A DNA stretch of 64,000 nucleotides from Haloplanus vescus. GTDB lineage: Archaea > Halobacteriota > Halobacteria > Halobacteriales > Haloferacaceae. The DNA is taken from positions 62,001 through 126,000 of the forward strand of contig NZ_FNQT01000005.1 of assembly GCF_900107665.1 (NCBI RefSeq). The letters run 5' to 3'. Below, one piece after another: positions 17,901 to 25,435 of this stretch. The translations under genes were made by a program, and so were the position numbers. A model generated the notes under the pieces. It was not told where the DNA came from and ran no database searches. It was given only the letters and a program-made list of their open reading frames with translations. The first letter of the stretch is position 1. Each line of letters starts with the position of its first letter.

Positions 17901-19302
17901 GAGTCTGCAGCTTCGAGAGGAGTGCCGCGAGGAGAACGGCTGGGTGCCCGTTGAAGCAGTTGACGACGAACTCAGGCGGCTCTTCGACGACGTCGACGCC
18001 GAGCCGCCATCGTATGATGCACTCGCGGACATTCGAGAACGATCACGATACCTCGATACGACCGTCGATATCGACGCCGACGAGCTCCGCATCCGGCTCA
18101 CTGAAGCCGGAGAGGATGTCTCGACACCCGATACTGGTAGCGTGCAGGCCGCTGGTGGGAGTGTCCACGACGCAGCACTCCTCCAGATCGAAGAAGAGCT
18201 CACCGCACTCGGCTTCACTGTCTCGATCCTCGCACAGGATGGCAGCCAGAAACCTGACGCGAGGGCGAGCCACCCCGACGTTGCAGACCGATTCGCCATC
18301 GAAGTCGAAACGACGACACCCGAGAATCCCGCAAAGGTGCTCACGAATCTCCGGAAAGCCCAAGAAGCAGGGGATATCCCGCTGTTTGTCGTTCGCCCAG
18401 GAAACGACGAAACTGAGTGGGCCGAGCGTGTCGACGGCATTCTCACACCACCCGTCCGTACCCTCCAGAATGGTGAGACACGGTTCTACACGACTGACTC
18501 GAATCTCACGTTCAACGGTGGAGCGACCGAAGAAGGTGGAGTGACGGCCGTGCGACCGGCGACCGACGACGAGAACGGGACCCAGAACATCTGGCAGCGT
18601 GATGGCGATGAGATCGTCCTTCGTGATGCCAGCGGGACGGAACACATCCGCCTCCCGTCGCTTGAAAAACTCTCGAAGGACCGTGTTCCAGCCATCTACA
18701 GCTACGACCACGCTGCCGACGAGTACGTGGTATACGAGCACGGTGAGCAACACATCTACGAGACGAAATCGAAGTTCAAGGACGACTGGGTGCGTATCAA
18801 GAAGCCATTTGTCCCCGAAGCCGAACTCCCCGTACCAGACTACACACGTTCGACGTACGGCATCCTTATCCTTCACGATGAGGCGGAATCGGTCGTGTAT
18901 GAAGACGGCGGGAAGCGGCCACTCTCGGCAATCACTGACGGGTCGCTCCGTCCGGTATCGCCCGAATCAGCGGCCGCTGACGAACCACCCAGTCAGACCG
19001 ACCAGGCAGATGAGCCGGTCGAAGAGAAGCAGGAAGACCAATCGCCACCGTCGTTCGAATCGTTCGTCGACGAATATCTTGCCGAAGATGCGGATGGAGC
19101 CGTGCCGAAAGATGATGTATTCGATCTCTACAACGACTGGGCAGAAGCACATGGAATCGATGATCCGCTGAATAAGAGCTGGTTCACACGGAAGCTCAAC
19201 ACCCACATCGAGGTAGACTCCACGAAGAAGCGAATCGACGGGGAACCCGTCCCGCATTACACTGGTGTCCGCATCCGGTCTGAAGAGGACTTTCAGCCAT
19301 GA
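14983..19302 (+). CDS. VirD4/TraD-like coupling ATPase with C-terminal nuclease-like and primase-type winged-helix modules
   Basis: 1439 aa from ATG 14983, which overlaps the VirB4 stop by 8 bp (ATGCGTGA, the same signature as the preceding junction). The first 480 residues are unassigned. The P-loop ATPase follows: Walker A GTTGSGKS (about 505-512), Walker B NLLVDEAAS (about 783-791) and QFPEQMEAEGG after it. Around residues 1060-1140 is a stretch resembling a PD-(D/E)XK nuclease fold (KPDARASHP...RFAIEVETTT...NLRKAQE). The last 80 residues (GAVPKDDVFDLYNDWAEAHG...KSWFTRKL) look like the winged helix at the C-terminus of P4-type plasmid primases. Coupling proteins are normally 500-800 aa, so this is a fusion. 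ATPase call is firm, accessory domains are tentative. Confidence 0.85.
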   Translation: MREYLRVTPTSERLNPERLPQALESLHKLTSTDSTGLADKLNPLHSDTPLRFEFLALSEGKDDPVEFYYGADDHLDTLEKRLRSVYPETFDIERTEVDIASRLVQPAEFDRETFVEHYEAGDLQYEFDPDEQYERGTDDNKQSGPGDAESVADGGTVGDQSADHIIEIGDTALELAPPDAIPEDEPLTTLAKPTVTSEGTILARPATESVSPLGVRWQGSATRKQDWMTSLSPFTADDEAELPAVDQPGGALASLVDHLMEATAPVAFQVVFQRRESWQSDADLRKEDVIDGRDTLAQEIIGSLFELDDQSESRDRNQLSDAVAKRVAAIEAKNPKRSFTANIRAIGIPSGGGGRDDLGERMQSLVPVFDPLDGPYYEVEAERVRDNGLRAATKDRNARAALQRLLDREITTGCGKTRPEFVLSGRELAHFVLVPSSEQLTVEGTRGTRAEQQSRNPLPRPHQDLMSEFRDGMAIGYALDDTGEAEGVPTHIPPGLLPTHYGRFGTTGSGKSKALINDMLSLYDNTEGPTILIIPKNDDMAQNYMRAHARRFGMTDLEENVVHFPIPDVLPGFSFFDLEPSMESGRRREDAVQRKADHYEEILKLVMGTDRYERATVAPTLIKTLIKALFDEEYGRENGRYRASTDYFAHRQLEHVVDQLWEAGPPNENIGDAPRSSDEEVTRTIRRQLQLDPNTFANVMGGVGNRLAYISQDTHLRQIFNNTENQFDFRDVLDEDTVILFDLGDLRDDAARIMTGVILTNLDAALKDRKQALSQHSDDYVVNLLVDEAASVVVSDIMNDLLEKGRGFRLSVGLSMQFPEQMEAEGGRKIYLNALNNIGSSLIGKINVDRELARAMAHEEMDPADFANRIRSLPRGEWIASLPSPTFGETGPYPFSLEPLPIPPGHPESESPLTEREEEQFTETLSSMHEDINDEHGVPAATDASTTRTPTDGHGVLDIGSDDLDVAIAKVVRSLQLREECREENGWVPVEAVDDELRRLFDDVDAEPPSYDALADIRERSRYLDTTVDIDADELRIRLTEAGEDVSTPDTGSVQAAGGSVHDAALLQIEEELTALGFTVSILAQDGSQKPDARASHPDVADRFAIEVETTTPENPAKVLTNLRKAQEAGDIPLFVVRPGNDETEWAERVDGILTPPVRTLQNGETRFYTTDSNLTFNGGATEEGGVTAVRPATDDENGTQNIWQRDGDEIVLRDASGTEHIRLPSLEKLSKDRVPAIYSYDHAADEYVVYEHGEQHIYETKSKFKDDWVRIKKPFVPEAELPVPDYTRSTYGILILHDEAESVVYEDGGKRPLSAITDGSLRPVSPESAAADEPPSQTDQADEPVEEKQEDQSPPSFESFVDEYLAEDADGAVPKDDVFDLYNDWAEAHGIDDPLNKSWFTRKLNTHIEVDSTKKRIDGEPVPHYTGVRIRSEEDFQP

Positions 19303-19653
19303 AATGGACGTACACGGTCCAATTCCCGATATCATCGGGACTTCTTGAGACCTGTTCCACCCAAGCTGAATCATGACCACATCCAATCAAACTCGAAGGT
19401 CGGAAATCACCCGACTGCGGCATGTTCCACCCAAATCCTCAATGGGTGGAACACCAACGAACTTGGCGGAATGGGTGGAACACGCTCACGTCCAGCGGTT
19501 TGCAACCAGCCATAGTGAGTGTTCCACCCAACAACCAACTAGGATAGAACGGGGGGTCCCCGTTGGGACCAAGGGATTGGATCGTGACGTACAGCAGAGA
19601 GCGTTCTGTGCTGGCTCAGAGCCAGTGAGAGCCATGCGAGGTGCTACGTGAGG
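19303..19653. other. Non-coding, repeat-rich region between coupling protein and primase (candidate oriT)
   Basis: It opens with a 7-bp hairpin (TCCCGAT-ATC-ATCGGGA, 19324-19340) that may end the operon transcript. It then carries five copies of TGTTCCACCCA: forward at 19353-19363, 19423-19433 and 19520-19530, inverted at 19443-19453 and 19472-19482. The second and third copies face each other across 9 bp. No gene is apparent. Its place between VirD4-like and primase genes suggests a relaxosome, transfer-origin or primase-operator site (inference). Confidence 0.65.
19353..19530. repeat. Five TGTTCCACCCA iterons, two inverted
   Basis: Eleven-base repeats at 19353, 19423, 19443 (inverted), 19472 (inverted) and 19520, all exact. 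The pair 19423-19453 forms a dyad with 11-bp arms and a 9-base spacer. Similar short arrays mark origins of transfer or operators elsewhere; which it is here is unknown. Confidence 0.85.
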
Positions 19654-20913
19654 ATGAGTGACCCTATCGTCAACGAGCCGGAGGCGATTCCGGAGACGTT
19701 ACGCGACCGCGACCAATGGGTGTGCTGGCGCGAAGAGGAGCGAGACGGCAAACCGACGAAGATTCCGGTGACGCCAGGGGCTGGGGAGTTCGCGTCAGCA
19801 ACAGAGTCGGAGACCTGGGCGAGTTTCGAGGCAGCACTTGACTACAGCGAGACAGAGCACGCCGATGGCGTCGGGTTCGTGTTTACTGACGACGATCCCA
19901 TCGTCGGCGTCGATCTGGACGACTGCCGTAATCCCGAGACAGACGACATCGACGACGCGGCGCTGGACATCATCGCACGACTCGATTCCTATACGGAGGT
20001 GTCACCGTCCGGTACCGGCTATCACGTCCTGGTTACCGGCACACTCCCCGACGGGCGGAATCGGCGCGGGAGCGTCGAACTGTACGACACGGCACGCTTT
20101 TTCACCGTCACTGGCAACCACGTCGAGCGGACACCGACGCGCGTTGCACGCCGCCAGGACGCGCTCACCGCGATTCACCGCGAGTACGTCCAGGACACCG
20201 AGCGTGACATAGCCTCCGAGTCCGAACAGCGAGATGGCACTGACGCCCGGTCACCGACGACCGACGCAGCCGACGTCGACGTCGACCTCGAAGACGGGGA
20301 TCTCCTCGAAAAAGCGCGAAACGCATCGAACGGCGAGAAGTTCGAGCGGCTCTGGAACGGGAATACGGTCGGCTACGACAGTCAGTCCGAGGCCGATATG
20401 GCGCTGTGCTGTTTGCTGGCGTTCTGGACCGGTGGTGACCGGCCCCAAATGGAGCAGCTGTTCCGCCAGTCGGGATTGATGCGGGAGAAGTGGGACGAGG
20501 TCCACTACGCTGACGGGTCGACGTACGGCGAGAAGACCATCGAGCGAGCGATTGCGACCACGTCGGAGTTCTACGACCCGGACGCCGGCGGCGATACCGA
20601 AGATCCCCACGGCACACCTGACAGGGTCGCAACTGGCGGGACGCCTGACGAGGCAGACCGGAGTCGTGCGTATCTGGCGGAGAAAAACCGCTTGTTGAGT
20701 AAGCGCGTCGACGAACTCGAGGCAACACTCGAACAGAAGACTGAGCGGATCGAAACCCTCGAAACAGAGATCGAGCGCCTCACCGACGAACTCGCAGCCC
20801 GTGATCAGGAGACTGCGCAATCCCACGAGGAAGACTCCGGTACTGCGATCGAGACCGGTGATGACTCAGAGCCATCCTCTCTGTTGAGTCGATTCTTCGG
20901 TGGCCAATCTTAG
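19654..20913 (+). CDS. NrS-1-type primase-polymerase-like protein
   Basis: 419 aa from ATG 19654. The N-terminal domain has archaeo-eukaryotic-primase motifs: VGVDLDDC (Asp87, Asp89, Asp90), SPSGTGYHVLV (about 117-127) and ARFFTVTGN (about 148-156). A second helical block (KFERLWNGNTVGYDSQSEADMALCCLLAFWTGGD) matches the helix-bundle domain of NrS-1 phage polymerase-like proteins. The C-terminus is a predicted coiled coil (about 335-390) and a short polar tail ending LLSRFFGGQS. There is no helicase domain, so it probably primes for another helicase. It could start replication after conjugative transfer or at the plasmid origin. Confidence 0.82.
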   Translation: MSDPIVNEPEAIPETLRDRDQWVCWREEERDGKPTKIPVTPGAGEFASATESETWASFEAALDYSETEHADGVGFVFTDDDPIVGVDLDDCRNPETDDIDDAALDIIARLDSYTEVSPSGTGYHVLVTGTLPDGRNRRGSVELYDTARFFTVTGNHVERTPTRVARRQDALTAIHREYVQDTERDIASESEQRDGTDARSPTTDAADVDVDLEDGDLLEKARNASNGEKFERLWNGNTVGYDSQSEADMALCCLLAFWTGGDRPQMEQLFRQSGLMREKWDEVHYADGSTYGEKTIERAIATTSEFYDPDAGGDTEDPHGTPDRVATGGTPDEADRSRAYLAEKNRLLSKRVDELEATLEQKTERIETLETEIERLTDELAARDQETAQSHEEDSGTAIETGDDSEPSSLLSRFFGGQS

Positions 20914-20980
20914 TAGCGGCGCCGCTTCACCGCCATCCGAAAACCTCTCTCGAGCGTTCTGATTCTGCGAGCCGAGAAGA

Positions 20981-21021
20981 TTAACCAACAGACTCGCTAT
21001 ATCGCGCCATTTGTTGGTTAA
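20981..21021. repeat. L element 2: perfect arms, 21-bp spacer
   Basis: Arms TTAACCAACA and TGTTGGTTAA. It lies 67 bp after the primase stop and 106 bp before the winged-helix gene at 21128. Confidence 0.9.
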
Positions 21022-21068
21022 CTACGCTCAATCTCGCCGCAAAACGGAGGGCTACCGGGGGGAGACTG

Positions 21069-21095
21069 TACTTCAGGAAACTATTCCTTGAAGTA
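21069..21095. promoter_or_regulatory. Dyad operator next to the TATA box of the 21128 operon
   Basis: Inverted repeat with left arm TACTTCAGGAA and right arm TTCCTTGAAGTA around a short centre. It is followed at once by a TATA-like AAATATAT (about 21098-21105), 23 bp before the ATG. It is well placed for autoregulation by the winged-helix protein. Confidence 0.6.
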
Positions 21096-21127
21096 AGAAA
21101 TATATCCTTCGCGCTGCAATCCTGAAT

Positions 21128-21661
21128 ATGTCCGAGACAGATGCCCCCGATGGGCCGCCCCCCTTCGAGGAGCCGTTCAGCAGCGACGACGTCGAACAGC
21201 GTATCTACGGCACCATCCTGCAGACCCGCGAGCCGACGACGGCGAGCGCGATCGCCGACAGCGCCGACTGTGACCCCAAGACCGCCCGGAAGTATCTGGG
21301 GTGGTTCGACGCCCTCGGCATCGTCACCCGACACGACGGCCATCCAACCACCTACGAGCGCAACGACGCGTATTTCGAGTGGCGACGCACCAACCAGCTC
21401 GCAGCCGACCATTCCGTCGAGGATCTGCAGGATCGTGTTCGTGAGCTGACGACGCGCATCACCGAGTATGAAGAGACGTACGACGCCGCGTCACCGGCCG
21501 CGGTCGATGCCGTCGCCGCCGCGGAGGGCAGCGACGAGCGGACTATCGACGACGTGTACAGCGACCTCGGCGACTGGGCGACCGCCCGCGAAGAGCGAGA
21601 CCGCTACGAACGGGCGCGCCAGCAACGCACGGGTAGCGAACGCGAACAGGCATCCGGGTAG
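21128..21661 (+). CDS. Winged-helix protein (haloarchaeal DUF7342-type), probable antitoxin/regulator
   Basis: 177 aa. The N-terminal half is a winged helix (IYGTILQTREPTTASAIADSADCDPKTARKYLGWFDALGIVTRHDG). The C-terminal half is helical, likely a coiled coil for dimerisation (SVEDLQDRVRELTTRITEYEETYD). It resembles haloarchaeal regulators grouped as DUF7342. The next gene lies 8 bp downstream and resembles TumE-type toxins, so this may be the DNA-binding antitoxin of the pair. A dyad lies beside its TATA box. Confidence 0.75.
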   Translation: MSETDAPDGPPPFEEPFSSDDVEQRIYGTILQTREPTTASAIADSADCDPKTARKYLGWFDALGIVTRHDGHPTTYERNDAYFEWRRTNQLAADHSVEDLQDRVRELTTRITEYEETYDAASPAAVDAVAAAEGSDERTIDDVYSDLGDWATAREERDRYERARQQRTGSEREQASG

Positions 21662-21669
21662 CCCGCTCG

Positions 21670-22104
21670 ATGGTGCCACCGACAGGCGATGGCGGGAACC
21701 CGGCCCCCATCGATCGTCCCATCCTCGAGTTCCTTCAGACACGGCTCCAAGCGACGAGGCAGGTCTCCCACGCGGCCATCACGGATGCAAGCGGCCATTT
21801 CGAGCTTCAGGTCGTCTTTGCATCGTCATACTACCCAGCGCCCGTCGACGACGCAACCCTGACTGTCCGCTGGTACACGAACGACGACTTCACAATCCAC
21901 TATCGTGAGTTACATTCGGGGCACACCTGGGAATGCCGATGGGATCGGCATCCGAACCCCCACAATACGCGCGACCACTTCCATCCCCCGCCCACCGCCC
22001 CGACGCCCGGTGACGATGATTCGTGGCCGACCGATCATTGTGATGTCCTGCAACTGGTCCTCGACGAGATCGAAGACCGGATTGCAGCACTGTGGGACGA
22101 CTAG
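21670..22104 (+). CDS. TumE-like (DUF6516) candidate toxin
   Basis: 144 aa. The second half, FTIHYRELHSGHTWECRWDRHPNPHNTRDHFH, followed by LVLDEIEDRI, resembles DUF6516/TumE proteins. Those have a conserved [FY].Y.Y...[DG]...[RW]D..PHH......HH core before a C-terminal helix. In TumE-TumA systems the partner is an HTH antitoxin, which fits the 21128 gene. The match is by eye on one motif region, and the usual order is not fixed, so the toxin call is tentative. Confidence 0.55.
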   Translation: MVPPTGDGGNPAPIDRPILEFLQTRLQATRQVSHAAITDASGHFELQVVFASSYYPAPVDDATLTVRWYTNDDFTIHYRELHSGHTWECRWDRHPNPHNTRDHFHPPPTAPTPGDDDSWPTDHCDVLQLVLDEIEDRIAALWDD

Positions 22105-22123
22105 ACGACTCCCTCGCAGTGGC

Positions 22124-22153
22124 GTTTATCGCGCCGACCAAGGGTGACGGCGC
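22124..22153 (+). promoter_or_regulatory. E element before 22162
   Basis: GTTTATC then GCGCC-N13-GGCGC. The stem ends 8 bp before the ATG. Confidence 0.6.
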
Positions 22154-22161
22154 TCAGCCCG

Positions 22162-22719
22162 ATGGGCACCACACGAGAGCCGCCGTGGTGTCCAGCCTGG
22201 TGTCAACTGAGCGCGGTCACAGGTGAATCCATGTCTACGTTTAGTAACTCCGAGACAGCGAGTGCATCGCCGTCAGAAAACCACACGAGCCCACCCCGAG
22301 AGACCGAGGACACAGAGCCACAGACATCCTGGCCAGACGATACGAGCAGCGAGGATGGAACACCAACGCTCAGGATGGACCAATGTCCGGAGTGTGGGAA
22401 CCGTCGCTTCGTCTCAAAACTCCTCGTGTACGAGGTCACCGGCTACGACGAGGGCGGCGAGCAAGAATTCCGCCGCCAGCATGTCCGTGCAGAGTTCGAA
22501 TACACCTGCAGTGAGTGCCAGACGACACTCCGGACGCTTCCCGCAGAGCGCCGCGATTACTACGACGAAGTCGCGGTCCTCGAAACAGAACGGCGGGCAG
22601 CCCTCCGTGATCAACTCCGCCAGCTGGGGAGGCGGGTTTGGCAGCGCCTTGCAGCGCGGACGACGTGGCTGGCACTCGGACTCGTGACACTCGTGACCGG
22701 GCTCGTGATCGCACTCTAA
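22162..22719 (+). CDS. Zinc-ribbon protein with C-terminal membrane anchor
   Basis: 185 aa from ATG 22162, chosen because it directly follows the E-type promoter; ATG 22231 would give 162 aa. A low-complexity acidic N-terminus precedes a zinc ribbon (CPECGNRRFVSK ... CSECQTTLR). The protein ends in a single hydrophobic segment (WLALGLVTLVTGLVIAL). It is probably a tail-anchored membrane protein with a cytoplasmic zinc ribbon. No function recognised. Confidence 0.72.
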   Translation: MGTTREPPWCPAWCQLSAVTGESMSTFSNSETASASPSENHTSPPRETEDTEPQTSWPDDTSSEDGTPTLRMDQCPECGNRRFVSKLLVYEVTGYDEGGEQEFRRQHVRAEFEYTCSECQTTLRTLPAERRDYYDEVAVLETERRAALRDQLRQLGRRVWQRLAARTTWLALGLVTLVTGLVIAL

Positions 22720-22844
22720 CAGACCGACAGCAAGGGGTGGCTTACAGTAGGTGTTGGAGTAGCGTCATGCTCCCTTCTAACCAGGAACGAGGCTAGCTGG
22801 AGGCAGATCGCTGACGTAGGACATCGTGCCCGCACCGCAGGTGT

Positions 22845-22873
22845 GTCTATCGGCGCCAGGAGGCGTGAGGCGC
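22845..22873 (+). promoter_or_regulatory. E element before 22905
   Basis: GTCTATCG box, then GGCGCC-AGGA-GGCGTGAGGCGC. A GTGAG close to the ATG may serve as ribosome site. Confidence 0.55.
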
Positions 22874-22904
22874 GCTCGCAGCGCGTGCAGAAGCGTGAGT
22901 TCCT

Positions 22905-23195
22905 ATGTCTGGTCAAGATATCATCGATGACACGACAGGCGACTACGACCGGCTCGAAACCGAACTCGTTGCACAGGACCAAGATGCGTCCCAGGTCGCG
23001 ACAGCGGACATCGACGAGACGACTGCCCGCCGTCTGGTTGGCGACCTCGTCGAGGACGATGTGGTGACGCCGATCCCTGACCACCGCATTCTCGTCCACG
23101 AGCCCAGTAGCAAGCCCTTCGAGTCGATCACCCAGCTCGCCGTGTTCCATCGTGGCTGGCAGGCCGCCACCGACGCCGACGCGGAGGACAACTGA
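22905..23195 (+). CDS. Small helical protein, plasmid-conserved type
   Basis: 96 aa. Predicted helices ETTARRLVGDLVEDDVVTPIPDHRILVHEPSS suggest a compact winged-helix-like or partner-binding domain, but no clear HTH is evident. Its stop overlaps the start of the next gene (TGATG). I cannot assign a function. Confidence 0.68.
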   Translation: MSGQDIIDDTTGDYDRLETELVAQDQDASQVATADIDETTARRLVGDLVEDDVVTPIPDHRILVHEPSSKPFESITQLAVFHRGWQAATDADAEDN

Positions 23196-23521
23196 TGCAA
23201 CAGACGCTTTCTGGGTGTGCGTTCTGCGATTCGCCGCCCGGTGCAGAGATGGGCGAGGCGCATACGTGGGGGAAAGACGAACGGGTGACGCACCCAATCT
23301 GTGTCGACTGCGCCACCCAGACGCGGTCGGATCCCGACGAGCGCGACCACCACGCCTGCGACGGGTGCGGACTGGTCGTCGACGCCCTCGCGGCACTTAC
23401 CCGGTTCCGCGTCGAACTCGGCCATCTCGAGGGGCCGCTCCAACTGTGTGCTCGCTGTAGCCCTGGTGGGCTCGCGACGTACTGGACGCGTGACCTCACG
23501 GAGCACCTCGTGGCCGAGTGA
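23195..23521 (+). CDS. Multi-Cys zinc-finger protein (DUF7558-like)
   Basis: 108 aa with three Cys pairs: CAFC (residues 8-11), CVDC (about 34-37) and CDGC (about 49-52), plus a late CARC (about 88-91), consistent with two zinc ribbons. It resembles haloarchaeal DUF7558 proteins (from memory). Translationally coupled to 22905. Probably a nucleic-acid or protein-binding module. Confidence 0.72.
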   Translation: MQQTLSGCAFCDSPPGAEMGEAHTWGKDERVTHPICVDCATQTRSDPDERDHHACDGCGLVVDALAALTRFRVELGHLEGPLQLCARCSPGGLATYWTRDLTEHLVAE

Positions 23522-23523
23522 CG

Positions 23524-23590
23524 CTTAGCCGAGTGAGGCTCACATCGTACACACGAAAACGGCTAAGTGCGTTGGCTCACAATGTACACA
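23524..23590. promoter_or_regulatory. Operator region of the 23593 toxin-antitoxin pair
   Basis: Two 15-bp near-identical direct repeats (CTCACATCGTACACA at 23539-23553 and CTCACAATGTACACA at 23576-23590), 37 bp apart. An 8-bp inverted repeat (CTTAGCCG at 23524-23531, CGGCTAAG at 23560-23567) overlaps them. The second direct repeat ends 2 bp before the antitoxin ATG. Confidence 0.6.
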
Positions 23591-23592
23591 TC

Positions 23593-23895
23593 ATGAGCAC
23601 CGATAAGAAGCGCGTGCAGTTTCGGGCCCCCGATCGGCTCATCGACCGGGCCGACGCACTGGCCGCAGTCCTCGGGGAAGACCGAACAGATATCCTCGTG
23701 ACCGCGCTTCGGGAGTACCTCCAAGACGCCGCTCACGACGACGCACTCACCCAAGAGATCGCTGCCGCCTATTACGACGATGAGATTACCTTCGATCAAC
23801 TCAAAGCGCTCGTCGGCGCCGAGGAGGCGGCAAACCTCCGAGTGTTGAAACAGCAGTTGGACGAGGACTTCATCGACGAGGTCGCCGACGCATAG
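23593..23895 (+). CDS. Ribbon-helix-helix/UPF0175-like antitoxin
   Basis: 100 aa from ATG 23593, since the in-frame upstream codons would cross the operator. The N-terminus (KKRVQFRAPDRLIDRADALAAVLGEDRTDILVTALREYL) is a ribbon-helix-helix DNA-binding motif. The C-terminus (YYDDEITFDQLKALVGAEEAANLRVLK) looks like the toxin-binding part of UPF0175 antitoxins. Its stop abuts the PIN toxin start (TAGATG). Confidence 0.85.
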   Translation: MSTDKKRVQFRAPDRLIDRADALAAVLGEDRTDILVTALREYLQDAAHDDALTQEIAAAYYDDEITFDQLKALVGAEEAANLRVLKQQLDEDFIDEVADA

Positions 23896-24408
23896 ATGTC
23901 GCGGCTCATCGCAGATGCCTCCGCCCTCGTAAGTCTCGGGATCGTTACTGACGACGATCCCGATCCACTCGCACTCTGTTTCTCCCGGTACGAGGTCGTC
24001 GTCCCAACGGCGGTCATCGATGAACTCCGAGAGATCGCCTCCTACGATGACGTCCATGGACACGCCGCGTCCGCCGTCCTCGACCAAACGGAGTCATTCA
24101 CGACACAGCCGCTGGACCTCGATGCCGAGTTCCCCCTCGATGACGGTGAGAACGCGGCGGTCACGCTCGCGAACGATCTCGATGCTGCGCTCTTCCTCTG
24201 TGACGAGTTCAACCAACTTGGCTTGATCCACGCCTCACTCGCTGATACCCGGCTCGTCACAACACCGACACTGCTCTCGGTTCTCGTTCGAACTGAACAT
24301 CTATCAGCTGCCGATGCGCGGTTGCTCCTCGATGAGATCAGTGACGCCCGTAGCTGGGGCGCGAACAGTTACGTGCAGCGAGCTCGCTCGTTGCTCGAGG
24401 AGCCCTAA
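23896..24408 (+). CDS. PIN-domain toxin (DUF3368/VapC-like ribonuclease)
   Basis: 170 aa. PIN acidic residues are seen at Asp7 (LIADASALVSLG), in VIDELREI, in DDGENAAVTLAND and in LCDEFNQLG. The order (D..S.L..L, E, GE..A..LA, D) matches DUF3368-type PIN toxins that cut RNA. It directly follows its RHH antitoxin. The stability pair would help retain the plasmid. Confidence 0.88.
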   Translation: MSRLIADASALVSLGIVTDDDPDPLALCFSRYEVVVPTAVIDELREIASYDDVHGHAASAVLDQTESFTTQPLDLDAEFPLDDGENAAVTLANDLDAALFLCDEFNQLGLIHASLADTRLVTTPTLLSVLVRTEHLSAADARLLLDEISDARSWGANSYVQRARSLLEEP

Positions 24409-24439
24409 CACCGTGGAGGATCCTTCGAAGTGATTTGGA

Positions 24440-24769
24440 ATGTCCGATAACGACGCTCTCTACGACGTTTGTGAACGAACGAAGAATCCCGAGCACGCAT
24501 CAGTTGACGATGTAGTCGAACTCGTACTCGAACGCGCACAGCATCCCCGGACGGAGCACCGGGATGCACATCTCGACGAGATGATGGCTACTGTTGTCGA
24601 TAGGTACGGGACCGGCCCCGTCCGAACTGTTATCCATCGCGTTCTCGTCGACCACCACCCCTTTCGGACTGCCACGCATGACCTCGAGATGCGTAACGTC
24701 GACGGTGTTCGTATCGGGACAGCAGCCAGCCAGTTCCTTACAGAATTGAACGCGCAGCACGACGATTGA
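24440..24769 (+). CDS. Acidic hypothetical protein
   Basis: 109 aa, helical, with HRDAHLDEMMATVVDRYGTGPVRTVIHRVLVDHHPF as its most conserved-looking block. No known domain recognised. It starts 31 bp after the PIN toxin and may share its transcript. Confidence 0.65.
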   Translation: MSDNDALYDVCERTKNPEHASVDDVVELVLERAQHPRTEHRDAHLDEMMATVVDRYGTGPVRTVIHRVLVDHHPFRTATHDLEMRNVDGVRIGTAASQFLTELNAQHDD

Positions 24770-25284
24770 AATACAGTTTCTGAAAGCCCTCGGCCGCTCG
24801 GCATCCCGCGACCACCACTGCGCGCCTCGTCCCTGCGGTGCTTGCGGGGTCGGGGGACGACCGAGGCGGCCTCGCCCTTTCTGAGTCCACCAGGACGGTA
24901 GCTGGATCGCCGAGTGTCGCGGCCGGCTAGACTGGTGTGTCCGTTATGGCCCGCCCCGCTCGCCGCGTTCCGCCCTCCGCGTCGCTCGCGACCGACCATT
25001 CCGGGCGTGCGGGCGCTCTCCGCACCGCCCGCGCCCGTTCCGGGCTAAAGTGAATCTGGTCTCGACGCCAGCATTAAGCGCGTTTTCGGTTGCGCCCCTC
25101 GCGGGCTTTCGCGTTCCAGCGCTTTGGGCCGTTCCACGCGGCGAGTCACACCCCGACTCGCCGTGCTCACGACCGTCGCCCTGGACACGGACCCGCAGTC
25201 CGGGCCGGACGCGAGAAACGGCTTAAAGCTGGCCGCTCGCTCCGGGCGGGTCGGCGCGCGGTGCTGGATGATCGTCCGCCTCGG

Positions 25285-25339
25285 GCGCGCTCTCGCTCGC
25301 GCCCACAGGGCGCTCGCGAAGGCGCGAGCGAGAGCGCGC
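25285..25339. repeat. Perfect 19-bp inverted repeat, 17-base loop
   Basis: Left arm 25285-25303 begins GCGCGCTCTCGC; right arm 25321-25339 is its exact complement. It is 96 bp upstream of the OB-fold gene, and could be an RNA hairpin or DNA cruciform. Confidence 0.9.
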
Positions 25340-25374
25340 AGACGAGTCTGTCGGTCGTTGTCGTCGAGGAAATC

Positions 25375-25434
25375 CGCGATGTTGTAGCATCGCGGTGTCG
25401 GGCGCGTGAGCGCCTTCAGGAACCAGTGAGTTCC
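25375..25434 (+). promoter_or_regulatory. Three consecutive small hairpins in the leader of the OB-fold gene
   Basis: CGCGATG-N6-CATCGCG (25375-25394), GGCGC-GTGA-GCGCC (25401-25414) and GGAAC-CAGTGA-GTTCC (25419-25434). The last ends one base before the ATG, so the ribosome start would be sequestered if transcribed. This suggests structured control of translation. Confidence 0.6.
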
Positions 25435-25435
25435 A

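Larger units (their letters stand above)
24770..25435. other. Very GC-rich non-coding stretch with strong hairpins
   Basis: 666 bp with no convincing gene. Open frames here are Arg/Ser/Pro/Gly-rich artefacts of high GC. It holds an exact 19-bp inverted repeat (25285-25303 with 25321-25339) and a series of smaller hairpins leading to the OB-fold gene at 25436. Probably a long structured leader plus upstream control region. Confidence 0.7.
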
